A model generated the notes under the pieces. It did not search any database and was not told the DNA's origin. It saw only the letters and a program-made list of their open reading frames with translations. The position numbers were made by a program, and so were the translations under genes. From Thioalkalivibrio halophilus (GTDB lineage Bacteria; Pseudomonadota; Gammaproteobacteria; Ectothiorhodospirales; Ectothiorhodospiraceae): 35,770 nt of DNA. The number at the start of each line of letters is the position of its first letter. Position 1 is the stretch's first letter. The stretch spans positions 35,001 to 70,770 of the forward strand of contig NZ_MUZR01000051.1 of NCBI RefSeq assembly GCF_001995255.1, in the 5' to 3' direction. Positions 16,867 to 25,758 of the stretch are shown piece after piece.

Positions 16867-16942
16867 CTAACCAGGCCATGCACCGGATGCCAAAACCTCC
16901 GCTTCGCTCTGGTTTTGTCACCGGTGATGGCGGGCGTTAGCG
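16864..16942 (+). repeat. attC site of cassette 3 (last in the array)
   Basis: R'' core TAGCTAAC (16864-16871) and R' core GTTAGCG (16936-16942), with arms GCCAT/ATGGC, CACCGG/CCGGTG and CAAAACC/GGTTTTG around a loop near 16898-16908. About 79 nt. The R'' is the exact complement of GTTAGCTA at the left edge of the cassette. No further attC follows, so TTAGCGG to the right comes from the ancestral insertion site or attI. Confidence 0.9.
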
Positions 16943-17080
16943 GCTCATGAACCGACATCGCTGCACACATCAGGCACATGATCGGGCGAAGGTGGAAGGG
17001 GTGGGAGGCTTGCGGCGCCACAAGATCCACCAGCGGTGGGGCCGGGGGTAGGCACTGCACGGGAGGCGGCCCGGGCTCGA

Positions 17081-18430
17081 CTACAGCGCGTCGAGGACCT
17101 CGCCCAGGCGTGAGACGGCGACTACCTCCATGCCCTTGATTGGCTTGCGCGGGGCGTTGGCGGCGGGGGCGATGGCGCGGGTGTAGCCGTGCTTGGCGGC
17201 CTCGCGCAGGCGTTCCTCGCCGTTGGGGACCGGGCGGATCTCGCCTGCCAGGCCCACCTCGCCGAAGGCCAGCAGTTCCTGCGGCAGGGGCCGGTCCCGC
17301 AGGCTGGAGAGTGCGGCGGCCAGCATCGGCAGGTCGGCGGCGGTTTCGGTCACGCGTACGCCGCCGACCACGTTGATGAACACGTCCTGGTCGAACAGGG
17401 CGACGCCGCCATGGCGGTGCAGCACCGCCAGCAGCATGGTCAGGCGGTTCTGCTCCAGGCCCACGGTGATGCGTCGCGGCTGCGAGGCGTGGCTCTCGGC
17501 GACCAGGGCCTGGACCTCCACCAGCAGCGGGCGCGTACCTTCGCGGGTGACCATCACTACGCTGCCGGGCACCGGGTTCTCGTGGCGTGACAGGAAGATC
17601 GCCGAGGGGTTGGAGACCGGTTTGAGGCCGGTCTCCAGCATCGCGAACACGCCCAGCTCGTTGACCGCGCCGAAGCGGTTCTTGACCGCCCGCAGCATGC
17701 GGTAGCGCCCGTCCGGATCGCCCTCGAAGTACAGCACGGTGTCGACCATGTGTTCGAGGATGCGCGGGCCGGCCAGCTGCCCGTCCTTGGTCACGTGGCC
17801 GACCAGGATCACGGTGATGCCGCGCTGCTTGGCGAGCCGCACCAGCGCCGCGGCGGCATCGCGCACCTGGCTGACCGAGCCCGGGGCCGACTGCGAGGCC
17901 GCGGTGAACAGGGTCTGGATCGAGTCGATCACCAGCACCCCGGGGCGTTCGCTTTCGCAGGTGGCAATGATGTTTTCGACCTGTGTCTCGGTCAGCAGGC
18001 GCAGGCCGTCCACTTCCAGCCCCAGGCGCTGCCCGCGCATGCTCACCTGCTGGGCCGACTCCTCGCCGGTCACATACAGGGTCTGCTCCGCCGGCAGGGC
18101 GGCCAGGGTCTGCAGCAGCAGGGTCGACTTGCCGATGCCGGGATCGCCCCCGATCAGGATCACCGAGCCGGTGACCAGGCCGCCGCCCAGCGCGCGGTCG
18201 AGTTCGGAGATCCCGGTGGAGGTGCGCGGCAGCTCGCCCGTCTCGACCTCGCCCAGCCGGGTGATGCGTGCGCTCTCGCCGGCATAGCCGCCGCCGCGCG
18301 GCCCGGCGGAGGCGACCGGCGCGGCCTCCTCGAGGGTGTTCCAGGCGCCGCATTCCCCGCACTGGCCGGCCCATTTGGGCGAGGTCGCGCCGCAGGCGCG
18401 GCAGATGTACTGAGTCTTGCTGCGGGCCAT
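17081..18430 (-). CDS. radA: DNA repair protein RadA (RecA-like, Lon-like domain)
   Basis: A 449-residue protein that helps branch migration and processing of recombination intermediates. Order of motifs: N-terminal zinc finger CRACGATSPKWAGQCGECGA, Walker A GGDPGIGKST, Walker B VLVIDSIQTL, the RadA-specific KNRFGA in RAVKNRFGAVNE, and the C-terminal Lon-protease-like domain (GGVRVTETAADLPMLAA). Length is typical. It starts 1 nt after the yfjD-like gene stop, in the operon ypjD - yfjD-like - radA. It is the first core gene to the right of the integron cassettes and is transcribed toward them. Confidence 0.97.
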   Translation of the reverse strand: MARSKTQYICRACGATSPKWAGQCGECGAWNTLEEAAPVASAGPRGGGYAGESARITRLGEVETGELPRTSTGISELDRALGGGLVTGSVILIGGDPGIGKSTLLLQTLAALPAEQTLYVTGEESAQQVSMRGQRLGLEVDGLRLLTETQVENIIATCESERPGVLVIDSIQTLFTAASQSAPGSVSQVRDAAAALVRLAKQRGITVILVGHVTKDGQLAGPRILEHMVDTVLYFEGDPDGRYRMLRAVKNRFGAVNELGVFAMLETGLKPVSNPSAIFLSRHENPVPGSVVMVTREGTRPLLVEVQALVAESHASQPRRITVGLEQNRLTMLLAVLHRHGGVALFDQDVFINVVGGVRVTETAADLPMLAAALSSLRDRPLPQELLAFGEVGLAGEIRPVPNGEERLREAAKHGYTRAIAPAANAPRKPIKGMEVVAVSRLGEVLDAL

Positions 18431-18431
18431 G

Positions 18432-19712
18432 TCAGTCTTCCGGGGTGGTCGGGCTGTGGTGTTCGGGCGGGATGCGCACGGTGCGGATGGTGTTGTTCTT
18501 GATCTGTACGATGTCCATCACCACGCCGTTGATGCGCACGCTGACCGGGGCTTCCGGGATGCTCTCCAGGTGCTCCACGATCAGGCCGCTGAGGGTGCGC
18601 GGGCCGTCCAGTGGCAGATCCAGGGCCAGCAGCCGGTTGAGCTCGCGCAGGTGGATGCCGCCGTCGACCATCGCCGCGCCGTCTTCCTGGAACAGGATAT
18701 CGTCGCTCATGGTTGGCGAGTCGGTGGTGAATTCGCCGACGATGTCCTCCAGCAGGTCCTCCAGGGTGATCAGGCCCTGGATGTCACCATATTCATCCAC
18801 TACCAGCCCGATCCGTCGACGCTGCTGCTGGAAGTTGATCAGCTGGCGGTTCAGCGGCGTCCCTTCGGGAATGAAACAGGGTGCCGTCACCACCTGGCGC
18901 AGCGCCTCGGGGCCGAATTCGTCACGCTCGATCAGCGGCAGGACGTCGCGCAGGTGAAGAAAGCCCAGCACTCGGTCCAGCTCGCCCTCCACCACCGGCA
19001 GCCGTGTGAAACTGCCGTGCAGCAGCTGATCCAGGACCTCGTTCCACGGCTCGGTCAGGTCCAGCACCACGATCTCGTTACGCGGGATCATGATGTCCTC
19101 GACCGTGGCCCGCTCCAGATCCAGCAGGTTGAGCAGCATGCGGCGGTGGTTCGGAGGGATCAGCGAGCCCGCCTCGGAGACCACGCTGCGCAGCTCGTCC
19201 GCATTGAGGGCCGAGCGCTGGCGGGCATCCACCGGCACCCCGAACAGCCGCAGGAAATTGTTGGCCAGCAGGTTGATGAGCCATACCACCGGCCACAGCA
19301 CCCGCATCAGGATGCGGTAGATTCGTGCCGCGGGGTAGGCGACCCGCTCGCTGTGCAGGGCCGCCAGGGTCTTGGGCGCGGTCTCGGCGAAGATCAGCAG
19401 GGTCAGGGTCAGTATGCCGGTGGCGATGGCCACCCCGGTGTCGCCGAACAGCCGCCAGCCGATGATGGTGGCGATCTGGGCGATCAGGATGTTGACGAAG
19501 TTGTTGCCCAGCAGGATCAGCCCGATCAGCCGGTCCGGTTGTTCCAGAAGGTGTGCGGCATCCGCCGCCCCGCGGTGCCCGGTCTGGGCGCGATGCCGCA
19601 TGCGGTAGCGGTTCAGCGCCATCAGTGCCGTCTCCGACCCGGAGAAGAAGGCCGACAGCAGGAACAGCACGACCAGCGCGCCGAACAGGACGGACAGCGG
19701 GATTTCTTGCAA
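18432..19712 (-). CDS. CNNM/CorB-like membrane protein with CBS and transporter-associated domains (YfjD-like)
   Basis: A 426-residue protein. Three or so hydrophobic helices form the N-terminal DUF21/CNNM domain (LSVLFGALVVLFLLSAFFSG at the start, with GSETALMALN). A CBS pair follows, starting ATVEDIMIPRNEIVVLDLTE, and then the CorC/HlyC-associated domain (DGGIHLRELNRLLALDLPLD). Family members are tied to magnesium and cobalt efflux or resistance. In E. coli the related yfjD gene lies beside ypjD and ffh, the same neighbourhood as here. Substrate not determinable. Confidence 0.9.
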   Translation of the reverse strand: MQEIPLSVLFGALVVLFLLSAFFSGSETALMALNRYRMRHRAQTGHRGAADAAHLLEQPDRLIGLILLGNNFVNILIAQIATIIGWRLFGDTGVAIATGILTLTLLIFAETAPKTLAALHSERVAYPAARIYRILMRVLWPVVWLINLLANNFLRLFGVPVDARQRSALNADELRSVVSEAGSLIPPNHRRMLLNLLDLERATVEDIMIPRNEIVVLDLTEPWNEVLDQLLHGSFTRLPVVEGELDRVLGFLHLRDVLPLIERDEFGPEALRQVVTAPCFIPEGTPLNRQLINFQQQRRRIGLVVDEYGDIQGLITLEDLLEDIVGEFTTDSPTMSDDILFQEDGAAMVDGGIHLRELNRLLALDLPLDGPRTLSGLIVEHLESIPEAPVSVRINGVVMDIVQIKNNTIRTVRIPPEHHSPTTPED

Positions 19713-19791
19713 CGGGGCGACCTGCGGTCAGGGGTGGGCTGGCTCCATTTCAGGCAAGCCCCGCGAGGCTGTCAAGCGCCGGGGCAGGGGC

Positions 19792-20592
19792 TCAGACGCG
19801 CCCGAGGATGACCTCCAGCACCAGCTTGGTGCCGAAGTAGGCCAGCACCAGCGCGACGAAGCCGCCGGTGGTCCAGGCCAGCGCGCGCGACCCGCGCCAG
19901 CCCAGCCGCCAGCGCCCCAGCAGCAGCACCGAGAAGATGAGCCAGGCCAGGATCGACAGCACCGACTTGTGCACCAGGTCCTGGGCGAACAGGTCGTCGA
20001 CGAAGATGAAGCCCGAGATCAGGCTGAGCCCGAGGAACAGCCAGCCGATGAAGATCATGCGGAACAGCCACAGCTCCATGGAGAACAGCGGCGGCAGGTA
20101 GCGCACGATCCCGCGCGTGTGGTGATCGTGCAGGGCGCGGTGCTGGGCGGTCATCACCGCAGCCTGCGCGGTGGATAGTGCAAGAAAAGCCCAGCCCAGG
20201 GCGGAAAACAGTACGTGCACCGCGATGCCGGCCGAGGTCGCGTAGCGGGCGTCGCCGTCGCACAGCAGCGCGGTCAGCGCGGCCAGCAGGGTCAGTGGCA
20301 GGACCACCATCCCGAGACTGGCCAGCGGGTGACGCAGGGCGGTGACCCACAGCAGGGCCGCCACCAGCCACATCGACGCCGACAGCGCATTGCCCAGGCA
20401 CAGGTTCCAGCCCGTGCCGGTGACAACCGCCGGCACCAGCGCCACCACGTGGGCGATCAGCGCCAGCAGCCACACTGCCAGCGGTCCGCGTGGCTGCCCG
20501 GCGGCCAGCGGTCGGTCGCGTATGCCCAGGGCCAGGTAGCCCAGCGCGATCAGGTACAGAAAAACGGCGATGGTTCCGGCGATCGTGATCAT
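19792..20592 (-). CDS. ypjD: Cytochrome c assembly (CcsA/CcmC-like) inner membrane protein YpjD
   Basis: A 266-residue integral membrane protein with about eight hydrophobic segments, among them ITIAGTIAVFLYLIALGYLA at the N-terminus. The central LFSALGWAFLALSTAQAA and the LPPLFSMELWLFRMIFIGWL stretch resemble the CcsA/CcmC haem-handling family. The exact role of YpjD is unsettled. It is divergent from ffh and upstream of the CBS protein and radA genes, the conserved gammaproteobacterial order. Confidence 0.85.
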   Translation of the reverse strand: MITIAGTIAVFLYLIALGYLALGIRDRPLAAGQPRGPLAVWLLALIAHVVALVPAVVTGTGWNLCLGNALSASMWLVAALLWVTALRHPLASLGMVVLPLTLLAALTALLCDGDARYATSAGIAVHVLFSALGWAFLALSTAQAAVMTAQHRALHDHHTRGIVRYLPPLFSMELWLFRMIFIGWLFLGLSLISGFIFVDDLFAQDLVHKSVLSILAWLIFSVLLLGRWRLGWRGSRALAWTTGGFVALVLAYFGTKLVLEVILGRV

Positions 20593-20665
20593 GCGCGGAT
20601 TATCTCTTGTCGCGCCCGCGATTGCACTTCGTTACCGCGCGCTGCAGGAGACCCCCGGTCACGGG

Positions 20666-20671
20666 TATAAT
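20666..20671 (+). promoter_or_regulatory. -10 element (TATAAT) upstream of ffh
   Basis: Perfect TATAAT at 20666-20671, 56 nt before the ffh start. The -35 at the right distance is poor, so strength and exact start point are uncertain. Confidence 0.5.
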
Positions 20672-20726
20672 GTCGGATTCGATGCGGGCCGCTCCCCGCC
20701 GATTTCATCCGCAGGAGACACGTCCC

Positions 20727-22115
20727 ATGTTCGACGGCCTTTCCAGTCGCCTCCAGGACACGATGAAGCGCCTGAAGGGTCAGGCGCGCCTGACCGAGGA
20801 CAACATCCAGGAGGCCCTGCGCGAAGTGCGTATGGCCCTGCTCGAGGCCGACGTCGCGTTGCCGGTGGTGCGCGAGTTCGTGAAGGACGTCAAGGAAAAG
20901 GCGCTGGGCAAGGAGGTCATCGGCAGCCTGACGCCGGGGCAGGCCCTGATCAAGGTCGTGCACGACGAGCTGGTCGCGACCATGGGTGGCGAGAACGCCT
21001 CCCTCAATCTGGCCGCGCAGCCGCCGGCGGTGGTGCTGGTGGCCGGCCTGCAGGGTGCGGGCAAGACCACCAGTATCGGCAAGCTGGCGAAGCTCCTGCG
21101 CGAGCGCGACAAGAAACGCGTGGCCGTGGTCAGCTGCGACGTCTACCGCCCCGCCGCGATCCAGCAGCTGGAGACCCTGGCCGGCCAGGTCGAGGTGACC
21201 TTCTACCCCAGCGACACCTCGCAGAAGCCCGACGACATCGCCACCGACGCGGTGCAGCGGGCCCGCCGCGAAGGGGTCGACGTACTGCTGGTGGACACCG
21301 CCGGGCGCCTGCACGTCGACGAGGACATGATGGCCGAGGTGCAGAGCCTGCACGCAGCGGTCGAACCGGTGGAGACCCTGTTCGTGGTCGACTCCATGAC
21401 CGGGCAGGACGCGGCCAACACCGCGCGCGCGTTTGGTGATGCCCTGCCGCTGACCGGCGTGGTGCTGACCAAGGCCGACGGCGATGCCCGCGGGGGTGCC
21501 GCCCTGTCGGTGCGGCAGATCACCGGGGTGCCGATCAAGTTCATCGGCACCGGCGAGCGCCCCGACGGGCTCGAACCCTTCCATCCGGAACGTATCGCGT
21601 CCCGTATCCTCGGCAAGGGCGACGTGGTCTCCCTGGTCGAGGAGGCCTCGCGCCAGGTGGATCAGGACAAGGCCGAAAAGCTCACGCGCAAGCTGAAGAA
21701 GGGGCGCGGCTTCGACCTCAACGACCTGCGCGAACAGCTGGCCCAGATGGAGAAGATGGGCGGCATGGGCAGCATGCTGGAAAAGCTGCCCGGCGGCGGC
21801 AAGATGCAGGAGGCGATCAAGAATCAGGCCGGCGACAAGGAGATCCGGCGCATGCAGGCCGTGATCTCCTCGATGACCGACGAGGAACGCCGCCACCCGG
21901 ACATCATCAAGGGGTCGCGCAAGCGCCGCATCGCCGCGGGCTCCGGCTGCCAGATCCAGGACGTCAACCGCCTGCTCAAGCAGCACACCCAGATGAGCAA
22001 GGCGATGAAGAAATTTTCCAAGGGCGGCGCATCGAAGATGATGCGGGCCCTTGGAGGACAAATGGGCGGCATGGGCGGCCCTGGAGGCCCCGGAGGGGGC
22101 CTGCCGAAACGCTGA
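20727..22115 (+). CDS. ffh: Signal recognition particle protein Ffh
   Basis: A 462-residue GTPase that, with 4.5S RNA, delivers membrane proteins to FtsY. N domain: [19 protein letters not shown] domain: [14 protein letters not shown] (P-loop), [25 protein letters not shown] and [11 protein letters not shown]. The methionine-rich M domain has [28 protein letters not shown] and a C-terminal Gly/Met tail. The ATG at 20727 is chosen (GCAGGAGA upstream) and gives the standard N-terminus; the frame stays open 40 codons further up. It leads the ffh - rpsP - rimM - trmD - rplS block. Confidence 0.97.
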   Translation: MFDGLSSRLQDTMKRLKGQARLTEDNIQEALREVRMALLEADVALPVVREFVKDVKEKALGKEVIGSLTPGQALIKVVHDELVATMGGENASLNLAAQPPAVVLVAGLQGAGKTTSIGKLAKLLRERDKKRVAVVSCDVYRPAAIQQLETLAGQVEVTFYPSDTSQKPDDIATDAVQRARREGVDVLLVDTAGRLHVDEDMMAEVQSLHAAVEPVETLFVVDSMTGQDAANTARAFGDALPLTGVVLTKADGDARGGAALSVRQITGVPIKFIGTGERPDGLEPFHPERIASRILGKGDVVSLVEEASRQVDQDKAEKLTRKLKKGRGFDLNDLREQLAQMEKMGGMGSMLEKLPGGGKMQEAIKNQAGDKEIRRMQAVISSMTDEERRHPDIIKGSRKRRIAAGSGCQIQDVNRLLKQHTQMSKAMKKFSKGGASKMMRALGGQMGGMGGPGGPGGGLPKR

Positions 22116-22131
22116 CGACGGGGCTTCGGCC

Positions 22132-22159
22132 TTGTCTTGGCGCTGCAATTCGTTATAAT
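22132..22159 (+). promoter_or_regulatory. Probable sigma-70 promoter of the rpsP operon
   Basis: TTGTCT (22132-22137), 16 nt spacer, then perfect TATAAT (22154-22159), 45 nt before the rpsP ATG. It lets the ribosomal-protein operon be transcribed independently of ffh. Confidence 0.65.
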
Positions 22160-22204
22160 CGCGCGTTTTCTCGCGAAACCGAACTTCACGGGGTTCAAGA
22201 CTTC

Positions 22205-22465
22205 ATGCTTACAATTCGTCTGTCACGCCGCGGCGCCAAGAAGCGCCCCTTCTACTCGATCGTGGTGACCGACTCCCGCGCCCGCCGCGACAGCGGCTAC
22301 ATCGAGCGCGTCGGTTTTCACAATCCGGTTGCCCGCGGTCAGGAAATCCCGCTGAAGATCGACCTCGAGCGGGTCGATTACTGGCTGAGCCACGGCGCCG
22401 GCATGTCCGAGCGCGTGGAACACCTGGTCAAGGGGTACCGCAAGCAGCAGGCTGCGGCGGCCTGA
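22205..22465 (+). CDS. rpsP: 30S ribosomal protein S16
   Basis: An 86-residue protein beginning [20 protein letters not shown] and containing [20 protein letters not shown], the clear S16 signature. Length matches the family. First gene of rpsP-rimM-trmD-rplS, the standard operon, preceded by its own TATAAT promoter. Confidence 0.98.
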   Translation: MLTIRLSRRGAKKRPFYSIVVTDSRARRDSGYIERVGFHNPVARGQEIPLKIDLERVDYWLSHGAGMSERVEHLVKGYRKQQAAAA

Positions 22466-22481
22466 CTTCCGGGAGACGCAG

Positions 22482-22991
22482 GTGAGCGAGGCGGGTGAGC
22501 GCATCCGCGTCGGACGCGTCTCCGGGGTCTACGGCGTCAGGGGCTGGGTCCGGATCTTTTCCGAGACCGAGCCGCGTGACGCCATCACCGGTTTCCCCCG
22601 CCTGTGGATGAAGCAGGCCGAGGGATGGCGGCTGGTGGAGATTGAAAGCGGCCGCGCGCACGGCCCCGGCGTGGTCATCAGGTTCGCCGGGGTGGCCGAT
22701 CGCGACGCCGCCTACGGACTGATGGGGGCCGAGCTGGCGATCGAGCGCGAGTGGCTGCCCCCGGCGGAAGAAGGCGAGTACTACTGGGCCGACCTGCAGG
22801 GCCTGTCCGTTGAACATGGCGACGGCACGCCGCTGGGGACGGTCACCGGTTTCATGGAGACCGGCGCCAATGACGTGATGGTCGTGAGCGGTGAACGCGA
22901 GCGGCTGATCCCCTGGGTGCAGGGTCCGTACATTCTCGAGGTCGATCTCGAGGGTGGGCGGATCCGGGTGGACTGGGATCCGGAATACTGA
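22482..22991 (+). CDS. rimM: Ribosome maturation factor RimM
   Basis: A 169-residue protein that binds S19 and helps maturation of the 30S subunit head. N-terminal RimM domain: [21 protein letters not shown]-terminal PRC-barrel: [16 protein letters not shown] and later [21 protein letters not shown] start with GGGAGACGCAG upstream, 16 nt after rpsP. Confidence 0.96.
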   Translation: MSEAGERIRVGRVSGVYGVRGWVRIFSETEPRDAITGFPRLWMKQAEGWRLVEIESGRAHGPGVVIRFAGVADRDAAYGLMGAELAIEREWLPPAEEGEYYWADLQGLSVEHGDGTPLGTVTGFMETGANDVMVVSGERERLIPWVQGPYILEVDLEGGRIRVDWDPEY

Positions 22992-22998
22992 CGCGGCG

Positions 22999-23766
22999 AT
23001 GCGCTTCGACGTCATCACCCTGTTCCCGGAGCTGGTCGCATCCGTGACGCAGTGGGGCATCCCGCGCCGGGCCGTGGAGGCCGGGCAGCTGGACCTGCGG
23101 ACCTGGAATCCGCGGGACTGGGCCAGCGGGGTGCACCAGGCGGTGGACGACCGGCCCTATGGCGGTGGCCCCGGCATGGTCATGCAGGTGCCCCCGCTGA
23201 AGGGGGCGCTGGACGCCGCCCGGGCCGATGGTGATGAACCGCTGCACGTGGTGGCTCTGACGCCACAGGGGCGGCCGCTGGACCAGGAGCGCGTGGGGGC
23301 CCTGACACGGCGCCCGCGTGTCGCACTGGTTTGCGGGCGCTACGAAGGGATCGACGAACGCTTTATCGAAGCCGAAGTCGACGAAGAAATCTCGCTGGGG
23401 GACTACGTGCTCTCCGGCGGTGAACTGGGTGCCATGGCGATCATCGATGCCTGCGCCCGCCTCCGGCCCGGGGTGCTGGGGCATGCGGACTCCGCCGAAC
23501 AGGATTCCTTCAGCGAGGGCCTGCTGGACTGTCCGCACTACACCCGGCCGGAGGAACTGAACGGACACCGCGTCCCCGGCGTCCTCCTTGGAGGCGACCA
23601 CGGCGCGATCCGCCGCTGGCGCCGCCGTGAGGCGCTGGGGCGTACATGGAGCCGCAGGCCGGATCTGCTGGCCCGGCTCGAACTGGGGGGCACGGATCAG
23701 GCCCTGCTGGACGAATACCGCGAGCGTCACCGACTGGGTGGCGTCCGCTCCGAGAGCGATGATTGA
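22999..23766 (+). CDS. trmD: tRNA (guanine37-N1)-methyltransferase
   Basis: A 255-residue SPOUT-fold enzyme that methylates G37 of tRNAs reading CNN codons. Motifs: [13 protein letters not shown] at the start, [29 protein letters not shown], and the knot segment [17 protein letters not shown] that binds S-adenosylmethionine. The start at ATG 22999, 7 nt after rimM, gives the normal N-terminus; the open frame extends further upstream inside rimM. Confidence 0.97.
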   Translation: MRFDVITLFPELVASVTQWGIPRRAVEAGQLDLRTWNPRDWASGVHQAVDDRPYGGGPGMVMQVPPLKGALDAARADGDEPLHVVALTPQGRPLDQERVGALTRRPRVALVCGRYEGIDERFIEAEVDEEISLGDYVLSGGELGAMAIIDACARLRPGVLGHADSAEQDSFSEGLLDCPHYTRPEELNGHRVPGVLLGGDHGAIRRWRRREALGRTWSRRPDLLARLELGGTDQALLDEYRERHRLGGVRSESDD

Positions 23767-23775
23767 GGTCGAGCA

Positions 23776-24144
23776 ATGAATAACGTCATTCAGCAACTGG
23801 AAGCCGAGCAGATGAAATCCGATGTCCCGGATTTCGGCCCGGGCGATACCGTGGTGGTGCAGGTCAAGGTGCGCGAAGGAGAGCGCGAGCGCCTGCAGGC
23901 CTTCGAGGGCGTAGTGATCGGCAAGCGCAACCGCGGGCTGAACTCCGCGTTCACCCTGCGCAAGACCTCCTACGGCAACGGAGTGGAGCGCACCTTCCAG
24001 ACCCACAGCCCGCAGATCGCCGAGATTCAGGTCAAGCGTCGCGGCAAGGTCCGTCGTGCCAAGCTGTACTACCTGCGCGATCGTACCGGCAAGGCCGCGC
24101 GCATCAAGGAAGACGTGCGCGCCCGGGCCAAAGGCCGCGGCTGA
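23776..24144 (+). CDS. rplS: 50S ribosomal protein L19
   Basis: A 122-residue protein with the L19 segments [40 protein letters not shown] and [20 protein letters not shown]. Length typical. Last gene of the ribosomal/tRNA operon, 9 nt after trmD. Confidence 0.98.
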   Translation: MNNVIQQLEAEQMKSDVPDFGPGDTVVVQVKVREGERERLQAFEGVVIGKRNRGLNSAFTLRKTSYGNGVERTFQTHSPQIAEIQVKRRGKVRRAKLYYLRDRTGKAARIKEDVRARAKGRG

Positions 24145-24186
24145 CCTCCGGGCCGCGGTTGGTCCCGCGGACCCCCGCGCGAGCGC

Positions 24187-24699
24187 ATGCAAGGCCGGCG
24201 CTGCATCCTCCCGGGTGCATCGCTGGCCTTTGTGTATGCCTGCGACCCCGAAGACTCCCTCCTCCTGCTCGGCTGGGAAGGCCATGAGACGCGGGTTTCC
24301 GTCCCGCTGCGCCTGCCCTTCGCGCCCGAGTCCTATTGCCGCGATCCGCTTGTCTGGGTCGCGCCCGATTGCCTCCCGCCCGGTACCGCGCATCAGCGCC
24401 GGGTCTGGCACGCGCTGACCCGCATCCCCGTCGGAGAAACCCGAACCTACGGCCAGATCGCCCGCGCCATCGGCTCCTCGCCGCGGGCCGTGGGCCAGGC
24501 CTGTCGTGCCAATCCCTGGCCGCTGCTGATCCCCTGTCATCGTGTCCTGCCGGCCGGTGCCGCCCCCGATCGCGGATCCGCGGGGGGATACGCCGGCCAG
24601 GTCGCGGGCCCCCTGGTCGGCGCCAAACAGGCCCTCCTGCGACACGAAGCTGACCGGAAAACCGAAATCAACGGGAACTTTTTGCCAAAAGGGGAATAG
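24187..24699 (+). CDS. Methylated-DNA--protein-cysteine methyltransferase (Ogt/MGMT-like)
   Basis: A 170-residue suicide DNA repair protein. The active-site motif IPCHRVLP has the acceptor cysteine at 117. Upstream is the helix-turn-helix-like IPVGETRTYGQIARAIGSSP followed by RAVGQACRANPWP, and downstream GGYAG, all standard for the C-terminal MGMT domain. The N-terminal ribonuclease-like domain (about residues 1-65) is short and divergent. It would move alkyl groups from O6-alkylguanine to itself. The ATG at 24187 lacks a good ribosome-binding site, so the start is less sure. It is 42 nt after rplS and may be read from that operon. Confidence 0.88.
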   Translation: MQGRRCILPGASLAFVYACDPEDSLLLLGWEGHETRVSVPLRLPFAPESYCRDPLVWVAPDCLPPGTAHQRRVWHALTRIPVGETRTYGQIARAIGSSPRAVGQACRANPWPLLIPCHRVLPAGAAPDRGSAGGYAGQVAGPLVGAKQALLRHEADRKTEINGNFLPKGE

Positions 24700-24767
24700 A
24701 TCCTTTCGCCGGGGCGTCTGCCTGTCGGTGCCGGACTGCAAGAACCCTTGAAAAACAGACTGTTAGG

Positions 24768-24786
24768 AAACGCTAATATAGCGTTT
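24768..24786. promoter_or_regulatory. Palindrome AAACGCTA-ATA-TAGCGTTT upstream of soxA
   Basis: Perfect 8-bp arms around ATA, immediately upstream of a perfect -35-like TTGACA (24792-24797). No convincing -10 was found at 16-18 nt. Position and symmetry suggest an operator for a regulator of the sox genes (inference). Confidence 0.5.
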
Positions 24787-24885
24787 GTTTGTTGACACGG
24801 TGTTCACGTATTCCGCACTCTGCAGCGTAGGTTCGGGCGACGGAGACCCGGGCCCATCGAATAAAACCGTGTGATGGAGGTTTCC

Positions 24886-25731
24886 ATGTTCAAGAAAGCA
24901 TTGCTCGCCTTGCCCGTAGCAATGGCGGTCGGGGGCGCTGCCCAGGCCGGCGAATGGCAGGACCCGGCGGATGTCCTGAATAATCTGCTCGAGGCCAATC
25001 CCGATTCGGCCTATCTGCATCAGAGTGAGATGAACATCATGATGATGCCGGACAACCCGGCCCTGTGGGTCGCCGATGACGGCGAGGAGCTGTTCTACCA
25101 GGAGCGCGGCCCCAACAATGCGTCGCTCGAGTCCTGCGATTTCGGCAAGGGGCCGGGCGTGCTGGACGGTGCCTACGTTGAACTGCCGCGTTATTTCGAG
25201 GACGTCGGCAAGGTCATGGACTTCGAGCAGCGTCTGGTGCACTGCATGAAGGAGATCCAGGGGTTCGACGAGGATGATGCCGCCGTCGCCCAGCGTCATG
25301 GCAGCGGTTCCGACATCATGCAGCTGACCACCTATATCGCCATGCAGTCCTCCGGCATGGAATGGCAGCCGCAGAACGATCATCCCGAGGAACAGGCTCT
25401 GATCGCCGCCGGCGAGAAGCTGTTCTTCCGTCGCGGCGGAGCCCAGGACTTTAACTGCGCTGCCTGTCACGGTCAGTCCGGCAAGCGCATCCGCGCCTCG
25501 GTCCTGCCGCAGATGCGCAATTCGCAGGAATGGACCAAGGCGGTCTCCTGGCCGGCCCAGCGTGCCGGGCACGACAACGTCCGCAGTCAGAACCACCGCA
25601 TCCGTGGTTGCGTGTGGCAGATGCGTCATGCCGCCATCAAGCCGGACTCGATGGCCAACACCGCGCTCATCGCCTTCTGGAATGACGCGGCGCGTGGCGA
25701 GCCGGCGATCCTGCCCGACCTCAAGCGGTAA
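24886..25731 (+). CDS. soxA: SoxA, L-cysteine S-thiosulfotransferase diheme/monoheme cytochrome subunit
   Basis: A 281-residue periplasmic protein. Signal peptide MFKKALLALPVAMAVGGAAQA, cleavage likely after A21. SoxA markers are NASLESCDFGKGPGVLDGAY (C84) and LVHCMKEIQGFDED (C120). The single haem-binding site is CAACH (191-195), with the active-site cysteine in NHRIRGCVWQM (C242). The N-terminal CxxCH of diheme SoxA is absent, leaving C84/C120, so this is the monohaem type. With SoxX it attaches thiosulfate to the carrier SoxYZ. ATG 24886 is preferred (ATGGAGG 5 nt upstream) over in-frame GTG/ATG codons just before. It starts the soxA-soxX-soxX cluster. Confidence 0.93.
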   Translation: MFKKALLALPVAMAVGGAAQAGEWQDPADVLNNLLEANPDSAYLHQSEMNIMMMPDNPALWVADDGEELFYQERGPNNASLESCDFGKGPGVLDGAYVELPRYFEDVGKVMDFEQRLVHCMKEIQGFDEDDAAVAQRHGSGSDIMQLTTYIAMQSSGMEWQPQNDHPEEQALIAAGEKLFFRRGGAQDFNCAACHGQSGKRIRASVLPQMRNSQEWTKAVSWPAQRAGHDNVRSQNHRIRGCVWQMRHAAIKPDSMANTALIAFWNDAARGEPAILPDLKR

Positions 25732-25758
25732 CCCCGGACGCAATAGGAGACAGCAAGC

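Larger units (their letters stand above)
14702..16936 (+). mobile_element. Three-cassette integron array without integrase (CALIN-type)
   Basis: Three gene cassettes lie head to tail, each ending in an attC site: 14702-15273, 15274-16272 and 16273-16936. Cassette recombination cuts G^TT in the R' core. The bases just right of the cut therefore come from the next cassette and must match that cassette's own R''. This holds three times: GTTGGGTG (14701) with CACCCAAC (15211), GTTAAGGG (15273) with CCCTTAAC (16219), and GTTAGCTA (16272) with TAGCTAAC (16864). All genes are in the attC orientation. No integrase gene is found on either side within the window (next genes are the DUF3501 gene and radA). 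The cargo looks lower in GC than its surroundings. Confidence 0.92.

Noticed and set aside
22852-24741. Long minus-strand frame opposite trmD, rplS and the MGMT-like gene.
   Set aside because: Shadow frame due to high GC. The plus-strand operon is certain.
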